A stretch of 64,000 nucleotides of DNA from Flavobacteriales bacterium UBA4466 (GCA_905182335.1 CAJJBE010000003.1:1-64000), one strand, 5' to 3'; positions 53,752-63,866 are shown, counted from the stretch's first letter. Notes: a model not told the origin generated them from the sequence alone. Translations and numbers: made by a program.

Positions 53752-54363
53752 CTATAAGGCAAGAGAAAGTCCAGCATTTAATACGCCACCTTGTCCAAAA
53801 CCTAGTCCCACATTCGCTGCAAGATTTTGAGTGAAGAAAATACGAGTTCCAACTCCAATTCTTCCTGCAATAGGAACTACTGTTGATGATAGTACTAGAT
53901 CTTGATTAAGATCTGGGTTGGTTGATTTATAACTCCAACTTCTATTTTTAAATCCAGCTCCAACTACTGCGAAAAAATCAATTCTATCAGTGCTTACGAA
54001 ATGGTAGTTGAATGTTGCCATAAGGCCTATTTTTGTAGTGCTTATCTCTTCTGTATAGACTGTGTTGTCGCCACTTGAAAAATCATCGTAGCTATATGAA
54101 ACTTTAGATGAGTTAATCATAAAATCAACGCCAACTCCTATTTTGTCTGAAAACATATATTCACCTCTTACTCCTACTGGTCCATACCCAGATATTTTAA
54201 AGTCATCAGTATCTGTAGTCTCATACCCACTTCTTAATACGCTTGTGTAAAGATTTGGGAAGCCATAATATGTATCAATAATTATTGAAGACTCTTCTAC
54301 TTGAGAAGTAACTGAAAATAAAGCTCCAAATACAATAGTACAGGTAATAAATAAATTTTTCAT
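53752..54363 (-). CDS. Small outer-membrane beta-barrel protein
   Basis: The protein has 203 residues with a signal peptide (ending VTSQ) and about eight amphipathic strands, for example GPVGVRGEYMFSDKIGVGVDFMIN, IGLMATFNYHFV and AGRIGVGTRIFFTQNLAANVGLGFG, ending in a hydrophobic residue (LSLAL). It resembles OmpA/OmpX-like outer_membrane beta-barrel domains of about 20 kDa. The substrate or role is unknown. Confidence 0.78.
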   Translation of the reverse strand: MKNLFITCTIVFGALFSVTSQVEESSIIIDTYYGFPNLYTSVLRSGYETTDTDDFKISGYGPVGVRGEYMFSDKIGVGVDFMINSSKVSYSYDDFSSGDNTVYTEEISTTKIGLMATFNYHFVSTDRIDFFAVVGAGFKNRSWSYKSTNPDLNQDLVLSSTVVPIAGRIGVGTRIFFTQNLAANVGLGFGQGGVLNAGLSLAL

Positions 54364-54470
54364 AAAGTATATTTTATAATTAATTGCAATATACTAAAAT
54401 TTATTGCACAATTAAGCACTAAATGTTTTAATTTTAGTTAATATTGTAATATAATAAACTTCATAAACTT

Positions 54471-55418
54471 ATGAAAATCATATATTTAAGCCTTTTTTTA
54501 TTAATATCAAGTTCATTTTCATTTTCCCAGCAGGTTGATTTTTCCGGCCATCTTGAAAATACTTCTGGGATTTCTGTTTTCATTAGCTTTGAAGTGTTTG
54601 ATATGAATACAATTGTTGCTAGTGGCGACGCATATACTGATTTATATGGCAATTACGAATTTGCTTTACCGATTAGTTTTAATCCTAATACATCAGGATA
54701 TACAATGGTATTTATTGATTGTGATAGTAACTTTATTTCAACATCAGGGTCTTTAGCAGTTTCACCAATTCAAGTTGATACATTAGATTATTGTGATAGT
54801 GGTTCACAGCCTCTCGGATGTATTTCAGGTTTCATAATAGAACAAGAGTATTCAATTGATTCACTAAATCCAAATGGTCTTCCGGTCGCTGTTCCCAATT
54901 CATTAATAGTTACAAATACTTCACAAGGTAATGGACTTTCATATTTTTGGGCTTTAGGAGATGGCAGTATTTCAACTGGATTTACAGTTTCACATTCATA
55001 TGCTACTGCAGGGCCATTTAACCTTTGTTTAACTGTTTCTGACTCGACTGGATGCTCAGAAACTTTTTGTGATTCGATTGGGGTAAACAGTTTAGGCTTA
55101 ATTCTAGGGAAACAAGCTGGGTTTACTATTAATATTACAGGGGCTCTTAATGTTTTGGATCTTAAGGATGACTACATGTTTAATATTTATCCAAACCCTG
55201 CTTCTGAAAATATTAAAATGGAAATAGGAGCGCTTTCAGAAAGATCAAAACTTTTACTCTTAGATAATGCAGGTAAATTAGTTTATTCAGAGGTTATAGA
55301 GCCATCACCATCAAATCAATTAATTACAATAGATTTGACTGCAATTTCAACTGGAATATACCATGTAAATTTATTCACTCAGCACGTCATTGTAAATGAA
55401 CGTCTAATTGTGAGATAA
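54471..55418 (+). CDS. PKD-domain secreted protein with T9SS sorting domain
   Basis: The protein has 315 residues: a signal peptide (ending FSFSQ), an N-terminal beta domain of unknown type (about 20-115), a PKD domain (about 125-205: VTNTSQGNGLSYFWALGDGS then SHSYATAGPFNLCLTVSD), and a T9SS type A sorting domain (YMFNIYPNPASENIKMEIG onward, ending VNERLIVR). PKD domains are common in adhesins and polymer-binding enzymes; no catalytic domain is seen here. It is followed by a terminator. Confidence 0.85.
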   Translation: MKIIYLSLFLLISSSFSFSQQVDFSGHLENTSGISVFISFEVFDMNTIVASGDAYTDLYGNYEFALPISFNPNTSGYTMVFIDCDSNFISTSGSLAVSPIQVDTLDYCDSGSQPLGCISGFIIEQEYSIDSLNPNGLPVAVPNSLIVTNTSQGNGLSYFWALGDGSISTGFTVSHSYATAGPFNLCLTVSDSTGCSETFCDSIGVNSLGLILGKQAGFTINITGALNVLDLKDDYMFNIYPNPASENIKMEIGALSERSKLLLLDNAGKLVYSEVIEPSPSNQLITIDLTAISTGIYHVNLFTQHVIVNERLIVR

Positions 55419-55442
55419 TATATTATAAAGTAAATTCAATAT

Positions 55443-55478
55443 AAAACCAGTACTTACAATTGAGCGCTGGTTTTTTTT
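55443..55478 (+). terminator. Terminator after the PKD-domain gene
   Basis: Stem AAAACCAG/CTGGTTTT with a 16-base, partly paired loop, then T residues. Weaker than others in the window because of the long loop. Confidence 0.6.
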
Positions 55479-55566
55479 GTGTAAAATCCTGTCAAATTGT
55501 TAATATTTCGTCTAGCGTTCAGTCTCTTTTTTTAGCTAACTTTAGTGGTTAGAATTCAGCACTGCT

Positions 55567-58500
55567 ATGTACATTATTTTTGATACCGAAACAACCGGCT
55601 TACCAAGAAATTGGAATGCGCCAATCACTGATACTGATAACTGGCCACGCGTTGTTCAAATTGCATGGCAACTGCATAACGACATGGGGGAGATTGTTGA
55701 ATCCCGAGATTTTTTAATTGATCCGGATGGCTATAATATCCCATATGATTCTGAGCAAATCCACGGTATTTCAACTGAATTAGCTAGGCAGCAAGGTGTT
55801 GCCTTGGTTGATGTGCTAAGTGAGTTCAATATTGCACTGTCAAAAGCAAAATTTGTTGTTGGACAAAATGTTCAGTTCGATTTAAACGTATGGGGATGTG
55901 AGTACCATCGAATGGGGATTAAGTCTCAGATGGTTGACATGGCTGTTCTTGACACTTGTACTGAAGTTACTGCTAGTATTTGTAAGATTCCAGGTGGTCG
56001 TGGTGGTCGTTTTAAATTACCAACATTAACAGAGCTTCATAAATTCTTGTTTAATCAAGCTTTCGGTGAAGCACACAATGCCACAGCTGATGTTGAGGCA
56101 ACAACACGTTGTTTCTTTGAGTTAATGCGAAGGGGGGTATTCTTGCCAGAGCAATTGCAGCAAGAAGAAAAATACATTGAGGACTTTCAAGTGTTTAATC
56201 CATCACCTATAGGTCTTATAGGTTTAAAACACCTTAACCTTAAGGAAGAAAGCGGAAAATTAATTGTAAGTAAGAAGGAGCCCGTAATATCTGATATTGA
56301 TAAGTCTTCAATTTTAGGAGAGCTTGAAGATTTCACCTTTGCCCATTTACACAATCACACACAATTTTCGATCCTTCAATCTACTATCGACATTAAAGGC
56401 TTGGTTAAAAAAGCCGCAGCAAATAATATGCGTGCTCTTGCCATAACTGATACGGGGAATATGATGGGAGCCTTTCACTTTGAAAGAGAGGTGACGAATT
56501 ACAATAAGTCTTTAAGAGAAAAAAAGAAACAGGCAGAAGAAACAGGTGATCTTGTAGAAGGTGTTGAAATGGTTCCCATTATTGGATGTGAATTTAACGT
56601 TTGCCGTGACCTAAGAGACAAAACACAAAAAGATAATGGGTATCAAATTGTCCTTTTAGCAAAGAATAAAGAGGGATATCATAACTTAATAAAATTAGCT
56701 TCAATTGCATATACTGAAGGTATGTACTATGTTCCAAGGGTAGATAAGGCAACAATTGAAGAGTATAGTAAAGACATTATTGTGCTTACTGGGAATTTAT
56801 ATGGTGAGGTTCCAAGTTTAGTCTTGAATGTTGGTGAAGTCCAGGCAGAAGAAGCGCTTGTTTGGTGGAAATCAATTTTTAAAGACGACCTTTATGTGGA
56901 GTTGATGCGTCACGGACAAGAGAACGAAGATCGCGTTAATGAAACATTAATTAGACTGGCGGATAAACATCATGTGAAATTAGTGGCTTCAAATAATACA
57001 TATTATTTAGATCAAGACGATTCTGAGTCGCATGATGTATTGTTGTGTGTTAAGGATAATGAACTTGTTTCAACACCAAAAGGTCGTGGTAGAGGATTCC
57101 GCTATGGATTAGACAATGACGAGTATTACTTCAAATCACAAGATGAGATGAAGGAGTTGTTTCTAGATCTTCCTGAAGCAATCAAATCGATAGATGAAAT
57201 TGTTGATAAAATTGAATATTACGGCTTGGCGCGTGAGGTATTACTTCCTGCTTATGATATCCCACCTCAATTTACTAATGCTGAAGATGCTAAAGATGGT
57301 GGTAAACGTGGAGAGAATAACTACTTAAGGCATCTAACTTATGAGGGTGCTAGGATGCGTTATGGTGAGATTACTGATGAGGTTAATGAACGATTAGATT
57401 TCGAGCTTGAAACGATAGAGCGAACAGGGTATCCAGGATATTTTTTGATTGTGCAGGATTTCTGTCATGCCGCACGTGATATGGGTGTTTCTGTAGGTCC
57501 CGGTCGTGGTTCCGCGGCAGGTTCTGCGGTTGCTTACTGTACACAGATCACTAATATTGATCCAATTGCATACGATTTACTGTTTGAGCGTTTTTTGAAT
57601 CCAGATCGTATTTCAATGCCTGATATTGACATTGATTTTGATGATGAGGGTCGTGGACGTGTAATTGAATGGGTAATAAATAAGTATGGTGCGAATCAAG
57701 TTGCGCAGATTATTACTTATGGCACAATGGCTGCAAAATCTTCTGTTCGAGACACTGCAAGAGTACTTGACCTACCACTTTCTGAAGCAGATAGAATTGC
57801 TAAATTGATTCCTGATATTTCATTAGCTAAATTATTCAATTTAAATGATCCTGAATTAAGAGAGAAGTTAAAGAATAATCAAGATGATATTAAGCGTGCA
57901 AATGAGTTAAAGTCAATTTCAAATGGAGCTGGTCTTTCTGCACAAGTAATTAATCAGGCGAGACAGTTAGAAGGATCTGTAAGGAATACTGGGATTCACG
58001 CCTGCGGTGTAATTATTACGCCAGATGATATCACAAAATTTGTTCCGGTTGCTTTAGCAAAGGATTCAGATATGTATTGTACTCAGTACGATAACTCTGT
58101 GGCTGAAGATGCTGGCTTATTGAAGATGGATTTCTTAGGACTAAAAACATTGACGTTGATTAAACATGCCGTTAGGAATGTCAAAGAAAGACATAATGTT
58201 GATTTGGTTCCAGATGATTTCCCTATTGATGATGAAGCGACTTATGAATTATTCCAGCGCGGAGAAACCGTAGGGATCTTCCAGTATGAATCTGCGGGAA
58301 TGCAGAAATATATGCGAGAATTGAAGCCTACAGTGTTTGCTGATTTAATTGCAATGAATGCCTTGTATCGTCCAGGACCATTAGAATATATCCCTTCGTT
58401 TATAAAGCGTAAACATGGAGACGAAGATATTATTTATGATCTTCCTGCTTGTGAAGAGTACCTTAAAGAAACATACGGAATTACAGTTTATCAAGAGCAG

Positions 58501-59928
58501 GTAATGCTTTTGTCTCAAAAGCTAGCTGGATTCTCAAAAGGTGAGGCGGATACCTTGCGTAAAGCAATGGGTAAAAAGCAAAAGTATATTCTGGATAAAA
58601 TGAAGCCTACTTTCCTTCAAAGAGGAGGTGAGAATGGTCATAATATTGATGCACTTGAAAAAATTTGGAAGGATTGGGAAGCATTTGCCTCATATGCTTT
58701 TAATAAATCTCACTCTACGTGTTACGCTTGGATTGCTTATCAAACAGCATATTTAAAAGCGAATTATCCTGCAGAGTATATGGCGTCCGTATTGAGTAAT
58801 AATATGAACGATATTAAACAGGTTACATTCTTTATGGATGAGTGCAAGCGGATGGGGCTAGAGGTTTTTGGGCCGGATGTGAATGAGTCAAATTATCAAT
58901 TTACTGTAAATAGTAAAGGGGCCATTCGCTTTGGATTAGGCGCTATTAAGGGGTTAGGTTCTTCACCAGTTGAAGCTATTATTGTTGAGCGTTCTAAAAA
59001 TGGTGCTTTGAAGAATGTTTTTGATCTTGCTAAGCGTATTAATTTGCGTATTTGTAGTAAGAAGGCATTTGAAAGTTTAGCATATGCTGGAGGTTTTGAT
59101 TCTTTCGGTAATATTCATAGGGCTCAGTATTTTAAGGAAGACGTGAGTGGTCGTTCATTTATTGAGAATGTAGTCCGGTTTGGCTCTGGGTTTCAAGATA
59201 GTGAGAATTCAAGCCAAGCGTCTTTGTTTGGTGAGGATACGGGCACAACTTTGCCTGAGCCTATAATTCCTGAAGCAGAAGAATGGGGGAATATTTATAC
59301 ACTGAATAAAGAGAAGGAAGTTGTTGGTGTCTTTATTTCTGGGCATCCATTAGATGATTTTAAAATGGAAATAGACGCATTCTGCTCTGGGGGTGTTGAT
59401 ATGTTAAATAATCTGGAGGAGCATAAAGGGAAAGAGGTATTGATTGCTGCAATTGTTATAGAGGGTGAGCATCGCACAACGCGAAAAGGAGATCCTTTCG
59501 GGACAATCTTAATTGAAGATTATGCAGATCAGCATAAAATTTTCCTGTGGCGAGAGAATTACTTGAAATACAAACATTTTTTAAATCCAGGTACCTTTAT
59601 TTCATTAAAAGGAAGAATTGAAATTCCTCCACGCCGTTCTGAATTAGAATTTGTTATTCATTCAGTTGATTTACTAACAAATTTAAAGGAAACAAGAGCG
59701 AGTGGAGTCTATTTAAAAGTATCTACAAAAGCATTGTCTCAAACAATGGTTCAGGATTTATTCACCCTTTTTAATGAAAATGAAGGGTCAGCAGATGTCC
59801 ACTTCACAATATATGATACGTTAGATGGAGTAGAGGTGCGTATGCCTTCGAAAAGTATAAAAGTGGAGTTGAATAATACCTTATTTAAAAGATTAGAGGG
59901 GTTTGACTTAGATTTTGAGATCAAATAA
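55567..59928 (+). CDS. dnaE: DNA polymerase III alpha subunit with fused proofreading exonuclease
   Basis: The replicative polymerase has 1453 residues. An N-terminal DnaQ-type DEDDh exonuclease (about 1-185) carries D6, E8, D105, H170 and D175. A short linker leads to the PHP domain (from about 255, HLHNHTQFS), then the polymerase core with the catalytic aspartates in PDIDIDFDD (about 684-692), helix-hairpin-helix, and a C-terminal OB-fold (from about 1280). E. coli keeps epsilon separate, but fused forms are, as I recall, usual in Flavobacteriia. The stop codon overlaps the convergent gene by 21 bases. Confidence 0.95.
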   Translation: MYIIFDTETTGLPRNWNAPITDTDNWPRVVQIAWQLHNDMGEIVESRDFLIDPDGYNIPYDSEQIHGISTELARQQGVALVDVLSEFNIALSKAKFVVGQNVQFDLNVWGCEYHRMGIKSQMVDMAVLDTCTEVTASICKIPGGRGGRFKLPTLTELHKFLFNQAFGEAHNATADVEATTRCFFELMRRGVFLPEQLQQEEKYIEDFQVFNPSPIGLIGLKHLNLKEESGKLIVSKKEPVISDIDKSSILGELEDFTFAHLHNHTQFSILQSTIDIKGLVKKAAANNMRALAITDTGNMMGAFHFEREVTNYNKSLREKKKQAEETGDLVEGVEMVPIIGCEFNVCRDLRDKTQKDNGYQIVLLAKNKEGYHNLIKLASIAYTEGMYYVPRVDKATIEEYSKDIIVLTGNLYGEVPSLVLNVGEVQAEEALVWWKSIFKDDLYVELMRHGQENEDRVNETLIRLADKHHVKLVASNNTYYLDQDDSESHDVLLCVKDNELVSTPKGRGRGFRYGLDNDEYYFKSQDEMKELFLDLPEAIKSIDEIVDKIEYYGLAREVLLPAYDIPPQFTNAEDAKDGGKRGENNYLRHLTYEGARMRYGEITDEVNERLDFELETIERTGYPGYFLIVQDFCHAARDMGVSVGPGRGSAAGSAVAYCTQITNIDPIAYDLLFERFLNPDRISMPDIDIDFDDEGRGRVIEWVINKYGANQVAQIITYGTMAAKSSVRDTARVLDLPLSEADRIAKLIPDISLAKLFNLNDPELREKLKNNQDDIKRANELKSISNGAGLSAQVINQARQLEGSVRNTGIHACGVIITPDDITKFVPVALAKDSDMYCTQYDNSVAEDAGLLKMDFLGLKTLTLIKHAVRNVKERHNVDLVPDDFPIDDEATYELFQRGETVGIFQYESAGMQKYMRELKPTVFADLIAMNALYRPGPLEYIPSFIKRKHGDEDIIYDLPACEEYLKETYGITVYQEQVMLLSQKLAGFSKGEADTLRKAMGKKQKYILDKMKPTFLQRGGENGHNIDALEKIWKDWEAFASYAFNKSHSTCYAWIAYQTAYLKANYPAEYMASVLSNNMNDIKQVTFFMDECKRMGLEVFGPDVNESNYQFTVNSKGAIRFGLGAIKGLGSSPVEAIIVERSKNGALKNVFDLAKRINLRICSKKAFESLAYAGGFDSFGNIHRAQYFKEDVSGRSFIENVVRFGSGFQDSENSSQASLFGEDTGTTLPEPIIPEAEEWGNIYTLNKEKEVVGVFISGHPLDDFKMEIDAFCSGGVDMLNNLEEHKGKEVLIAAIVIEGEHRTTRKGDPFGTILIEDYADQHKIFLWRENYLKYKHFLNPGTFISLKGRIEIPPRRSELEFVIHSVDLLTNLKETRASGVYLKVSTKALSQTMVQDLFTLFNENEGSADVHFTIYDTLDGVEVRMPSKSIKVELNNTLFKRLEGFDLDFEIK

Positions 59929-60903
59929 ATCTCTAAGCTCAATCAATTCTTTGACACGTTTTACACTTCCAGATTGTTGAAATGATGCAATAAGATTCGT
60001 AAGCATACGCAAAATAATTACGGAGTTAGAGCAAGGTTCATAGTATTCGCGTGATTTAGTCTTGTTTAAACCGTTTAAGAATTCGTCAATTTCAGGTTCT
60101 TCAAAAATACTTCCTTTTGAAAAAGCATTTATATAGAATAATGCACCGTGTTTGTTCTCATCTTTAATAAAAGTATTTATTTTATTTTCGTCTAAACAGG
60201 TTAATATAAAATGATTTGGAAGGTTGATTCCATAGATTGGCATATCTAAAGATTGTGCAATTACAGAGTAAAGTATGCATAGGCTTAAAGGATTTCCTTT
60301 TCGAGTTTCAATAACTGTATTAATGTATGAATTCATAGGGGAATTATAATCCTTTGAATTACCTGAGAAGTTTTCTTCTCCATAAAACACTTTATTGAAT
60401 ATACTTACCTTTTCAAATGAGGTTTGGTGGTTATTCAATTCTAGCCATATGCTATCACGAATACGCTTGATTTCTGAACGTATCTTCTCCTCTTCAAAAT
60501 TCGGATATTGATAGCGTGCTATTAATAATGCTCCATCTAGCAATTCTTTATTAGGTGAATTAATCCATTCTCTCAAGTCATATTTAACCGCATGGTATTG
60601 AATTTCGTGTATCAAATCCTCTATACGCGATTGAAATAATAAGCCATAATCTTCTTCTTCCCACGATGCTTCTAAGAATGGAATCGCAGCAGTACCATGA
60701 CTAATGAGCTCATCTCTGATCTGGCAATATATGCTTTCATCAGGGTCGTCACATAGACGCACCAGGGCCTGTATGGATTTTGTTGTGTTCACTCCATAAA
60801 GATAGTTTGGTTTATCATCCTTAAAATGATGATGTGAAAAACTTTTTAATGCGTAAATGTTAATTGCGACAGAATAAAATCTCGAAATACTTTCACGGAT
60901 CAA
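59908..60903 (-). CDS. SirB1/transglutaminase-like family protein
   Basis: Central and C-terminal parts match the SirB1 (transglut_core2) pattern: NTVIETRKGNPLSLCILYSVIAQSLDMPIYGINLPNHFILTC, with the Cys and His of a transglutaminase-like site. The N-terminal portion has helix-turn repeats (ALVRLCDDPDESIYCQIRDELI). Function is unknown. The longest reading frame begins at 60903 (331 residues), but the first 37 residues look unlike the family, and GTG at 60792 followed by NTTKSIQALVRL is a credible alternative. The 3' end overlaps the dnaE stop tail-to-tail by 21 bases. Confidence 0.78.
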   Translation of the reverse strand: MIRESISRFYSVAINIYALKSFSHHHFKDDKPNYLYGVNTTKSIQALVRLCDDPDESIYCQIRDELISHGTAAIPFLEASWEEEDYGLLFQSRIEDLIHEIQYHAVKYDLREWINSPNKELLDGALLIARYQYPNFEEEKIRSEIKRIRDSIWLELNNHQTSFEKVSIFNKVFYGEENFSGNSKDYNSPMNSYINTVIETRKGNPLSLCILYSVIAQSLDMPIYGINLPNHFILTCLDENKINTFIKDENKHGALFYINAFSKGSIFEEPEIDEFLNGLNKTKSREYYEPCSNSVIILRMLTNLIASFQQSGSVKRVKELIELRDLFDLKI

Positions 60904-61067
60904 TTATTAACTCTTACAAACTAAAAAGAAAGGAGGACTTATATTTAAAACCTATTTTTTTAACGTATGTCAATAAATTTTAAAACAAAATCATATATTT
61001 TTGTCAGTACTTTATATGAAAATATTAATCTGTTTAACTTATTACTAGTTTAGTTAAACATTTTAAT

Positions 61068-61075
61068 TAAATTTG
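61068..61075 (+). promoter_or_regulatory. Putative -7 element for the FAS1 protein gene
   Basis: TAAATTTG matches TAnnTTTG and predicts a leader of about 25 nt in a very AT-rich 200-base gap. The -33 element is unclear. Confidence 0.45.
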
Positions 61076-61104
61076 TTTATTATTTAATTTAAAAATCAAA
61101 GAAA

Positions 61105-62724
61105 ATGAAAAGAATTGTACAAAAAATGAATTTTAGAAAATTAGGCTTAACAGCATTATTGTTATCTTCTACTTTAGGTCTTTCAGCACAAACAAGTGTA
61201 TTTGATGTAATTGCTGGAAGTCCAGACCACACATCATTAGAGGCAGCGCTTATTCAAGAAGGATTGGATGTCACTTTAGATGATAACTCGGGAACTTTCA
61301 CTGTATTTGCTCCGAATGATTTAGCATTTACAAATTTAGCAACAGCTCTTGGAACAGATATTACTGGTTTATTAAATCTACCAAATTTAACAGACATTTT
61401 AACATATCATGTTTTAGGATCTATTGTTCCTTCCAGTGTCGTAACTAATGGTGAAATTGTACAACCTCTTTCTCTAACAAATACTTTAAAGTTAACTGTT
61501 ACAGATGAGTTAGGTACTGTTTTTGTAAATCAAGGACAGGTAATAGCTCCTGATTTACCTGCTGATAATGGGGTAGTGCATTCATTAGATGCGGTTGTCC
61601 TTCCATATGAAACAGTTGTAGATATCGCTATCGATAATGGTTTCAATTCCCTAGCAGCTGCAGTTATTTATGCAGAACTTATGCCAGTTTTAACAGATCC
61701 CTTAGCTACTTACACAGTTTTTGCACCAACAGACCAAGCATTCGAAAATTTAGCCGCTTGGGTTGGTGTTCAAGAAAATGGAGTAGCTTATGATTTATCT
61801 GAGCTTTTAACACCTGAAGTTACACCTATTGAACTTATGGCAGATGTTCTTGCTTATCATGTTATAGGCACATCTTCTGTTTTGGCTGCAGACCTATTAA
61901 ATGGAGATATTGTAACACCATTGAGTCTATCTAATAATCTAAAGATAACTGTTAAAGCCACTGGTGATGCTTTTGTAAATCAAGCACAAATTACAGGTAC
62001 AGATATTGTTGCAGAAAATGGGGTCGTTCACATTCTAGATGAAGTAGTCGTGCCCTTCGAAACCGTTGTTGATGTTGCTATTGATAATGGATTCACAACA
62101 CTTACAACAGCAGTTATTACTGCAGAATTATTACCAGCTTTAACTGATCCGTACAATCTATTTACTGTATTTGCACCAACTAATGATGCTTTTGATGCCT
62201 TAGCTACAGAGTTAGGCACAGATCTTACGGGGATATTAGCGCTCCCAAATTTAGCTGATGTGCTGTTATATCACGTAGTAAGTGGAGATGTAGAATCTGG
62301 AGATTTAGTTAATGGACCAGTACCTACTTTAAATGGTAGTGATATTATAGTTGACTTATCAAATGGCGTAATGATAAATGACGCAATGGTTTCGTTGCCA
62401 GATGTAGAGGCTGAGAATGGTATGGTGCATGTTATTGATGGTGTGCTTCTTCCTCCAACTGCAGGTATTAATAAAAATGAGTTGAATGGATTTGATATTT
62501 TCCCAAACCCAACAGCTGATTTTATTAATGTTAAAGTTGAATATTTTGATTTAAAAGATGTTTCAATTTTAAATAATGTCGGTCAAGTAGTTAAGATTAC
62601 TCCTTTAACTTCTAATGAGACAAGAATAAATGTTCTTGACTTAGCACCTGGTAATTATACTATAGGTGTTCAAGGGCAAGGTAAATCTAAATATGAGAGG
62701 TTAGTTATTACTTCATTGAAGTAA
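61105..62724 (+). CDS. Three-FAS1-domain secreted adhesin-like protein with T9SS sorting domain
   Basis: The protein has 539 residues: a signal peptide (ending LGLSAQ); three fasciclin FAS1 repeats (about 30-155, 165-315 and 318-448), each with TVFAPxDxAF and a YHV block, and with a VVHxLDxVVLP-type end (MVHVIDGVLLP in the third); then a T9SS type A sorting domain (FDIFPNPTADFINVKVE to YERLVITSLK). FAS1 repeats act in cell adhesion. The signal peptide may start at the first or second Met; both are in frame. Confidence 0.92.
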   Translation: MKRIVQKMNFRKLGLTALLLSSTLGLSAQTSVFDVIAGSPDHTSLEAALIQEGLDVTLDDNSGTFTVFAPNDLAFTNLATALGTDITGLLNLPNLTDILTYHVLGSIVPSSVVTNGEIVQPLSLTNTLKLTVTDELGTVFVNQGQVIAPDLPADNGVVHSLDAVVLPYETVVDIAIDNGFNSLAAAVIYAELMPVLTDPLATYTVFAPTDQAFENLAAWVGVQENGVAYDLSELLTPEVTPIELMADVLAYHVIGTSSVLAADLLNGDIVTPLSLSNNLKITVKATGDAFVNQAQITGTDIVAENGVVHILDEVVVPFETVVDVAIDNGFTTLTTAVITAELLPALTDPYNLFTVFAPTNDAFDALATELGTDLTGILALPNLADVLLYHVVSGDVESGDLVNGPVPTLNGSDIIVDLSNGVMINDAMVSLPDVEAENGMVHVIDGVLLPPTAGINKNELNGFDIFPNPTADFINVKVEYFDLKDVSILNNVGQVVKITPLTSNETRINVLDLAPGNYTIGVQGQGKSKYERLVITSLK

Positions 62725-62775
62725 TTTTTGTAGTAGTTAGTTACAATAATTTAGTAGCTAGTTATAAATTAAGTT

Positions 62776-62809
62776 GGGCTCAGGTTTTAATTTCCTGAGC
62801 CCTTTTTTT
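62776..62809 (+). terminator. Terminator of the FAS1 gene
   Basis: A perfect 9-bp GC-rich stem GGGCTCAGG/CCTGAGCCC with a 9-base loop, followed by seven T residues. It ends 15 bases before the SRPBCC gene. Confidence 0.9.
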
Positions 62810-62823
62810 ATTAATTTTTTATT

Positions 62824-63303
62824 ATGGTTAATTTTGAAAGTTACTCTGGATTATATAAGTTGGTGTCCACACAATGGATCGATTCTTCTTTAGATGAAGT
62901 GTGGGATTATTTCTCGAACCCTAGAAATTTACAATCGATGACCCCTGATGATTTGAATTTTGAAATTCTCAGTAATCCTTCGAGTGTTATGCGGGAGGGA
63001 GATGTTATAGTCTATAAGATTCAAATATTACCTTTCGTTAAGGTTAAGTGGGTGACTGAGATAAAGTCGGTTTCTACTTTAAATTCATTTGTTGATGAAC
63101 AGCGTACAGGACCTTACAAGATGTGGCATCATAGGCATTCATTTGAATCTAAAGATGGAGGGACATTGATTACTGATGAGGTTCATTTTATGTTGCCTTT
63201 AGGTTTCTTATCTCGTCCTTTTTACCCTATTTTTATTAAACCTAAATTGAATAAAATATTTAATTTTAGGGTTTTAAAAATAGCTGATGTCTTTAAAAAA
63301 TAG
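62824..63303 (+). CDS. SRPBCC-superfamily ligand-binding protein
   Basis: The protein has 159 residues and no signal peptide. It has a START/SRPBCC-type hydrophobic pocket fold: WIDSSLDEVWDYFSNPRNLQSMTP at the N-terminus, central strands with VKWVTEIKSV and FVDEQRTGPYKMWHHRHSF, and a C-terminal helix. Bacterial members of this type are often annotated as cell-division inhibitor SulA-like or cyclase/dehydrase proteins. The ligand is unknown. It is two bases upstream of tspO and probably in one operon with it. Confidence 0.82.
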   Translation: MVNFESYSGLYKLVSTQWIDSSLDEVWDYFSNPRNLQSMTPDDLNFEILSNPSSVMREGDVIVYKIQILPFVKVKWVTEIKSVSTLNSFVDEQRTGPYKMWHHRHSFESKDGGTLITDEVHFMLPLGFLSRPFYPIFIKPKLNKIFNFRVLKIADVFKK

Positions 63304-63305
63304 CT

Positions 63306-63770
63306 ATGATGAGATTATTTATAGTAGTTGTCTTTATTGTAGTTAACTTTCTAGCCTTAGCTATAGGAGGTGCTTATACTTCTGATGGTATTTCTTCTGA
63401 TTGGTATCAAGAGCTGAATAAGGCGCCTTGGACTCCTCCTGGCTGGATGTTTGGAGTTGCTTGGACGACGATTATGATTTTTTTTAGCTTTTACATGGCT
63501 AACCTATATCGCTTTGGTAAATCAAGAATTCTTATTTTCGGATTATTTCTCTTACAATGGGTATTGAATGTAGTATGGAACCCGATATTCTTTTATTTCA
63601 GAAATGTTGAGTTTGGATTGGTTGTTATTTTATGCTTGACAGGAATAGTAGGTGTTTTCTTGTTTAAGTATTATAATCTTCTAAAATTAAGGTCATTATT
63701 TATTGTTCCATATTTCCTTTGGCTAATTATCGCTTCATCACTTAACTACTATATTTATCTATATAATTAG
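63306..63770 (+). CDS. tspO: TspO/MBR family tryptophan-rich membrane protein
   Basis: The protein has 154 residues with five membrane spans and the family motifs WYQELNKAPWTPPGWMFGVAWT and LNVVWNPIFFYFRN. TspO binds porphyrins and cholesterol-like ligands and is linked to tetrapyrrole and stress regulation. Pairing with an SRPBCC protein suggests a shared hydrophobic or tetrapyrrole ligand, which is inference. Confidence 0.92.
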   Translation: MMRLFIVVVFIVVNFLALAIGGAYTSDGISSDWYQELNKAPWTPPGWMFGVAWTTIMIFFSFYMANLYRFGKSRILIFGLFLLQWVLNVVWNPIFFYFRNVEFGLVVILCLTGIVGVFLFKYYNLLKLRSLFIVPYFLWLIIASSLNYYIYLYN

Positions 63771-63777
63771 AAGAAAT

Positions 63778-63800
63778 ATCACTTTTAAAAGTGATGTTTT
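63778..63800 (+). terminator. Putative terminator after tspO
   Basis: An 18-bp perfect palindrome ATCACTTTT/AAAAGTGAT followed by GTTTT. The stem is AT-rich with no spare loop bases and the T-tract is short, so strength is doubtful. Confidence 0.5.
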
Positions 63801-63866
63801 ACCAGTCACATTTTAATTAAACTTTTAATTAATGATAATACATTTATAATACTGTTTATCATAGTT

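Noticed and set aside
55567-56130. Fused exonuclease in DnaE as a new fusion
   Set aside because: The fusion is, to my knowledge, common in Flavobacteriia, so it is recorded as annotation and not as novelty.
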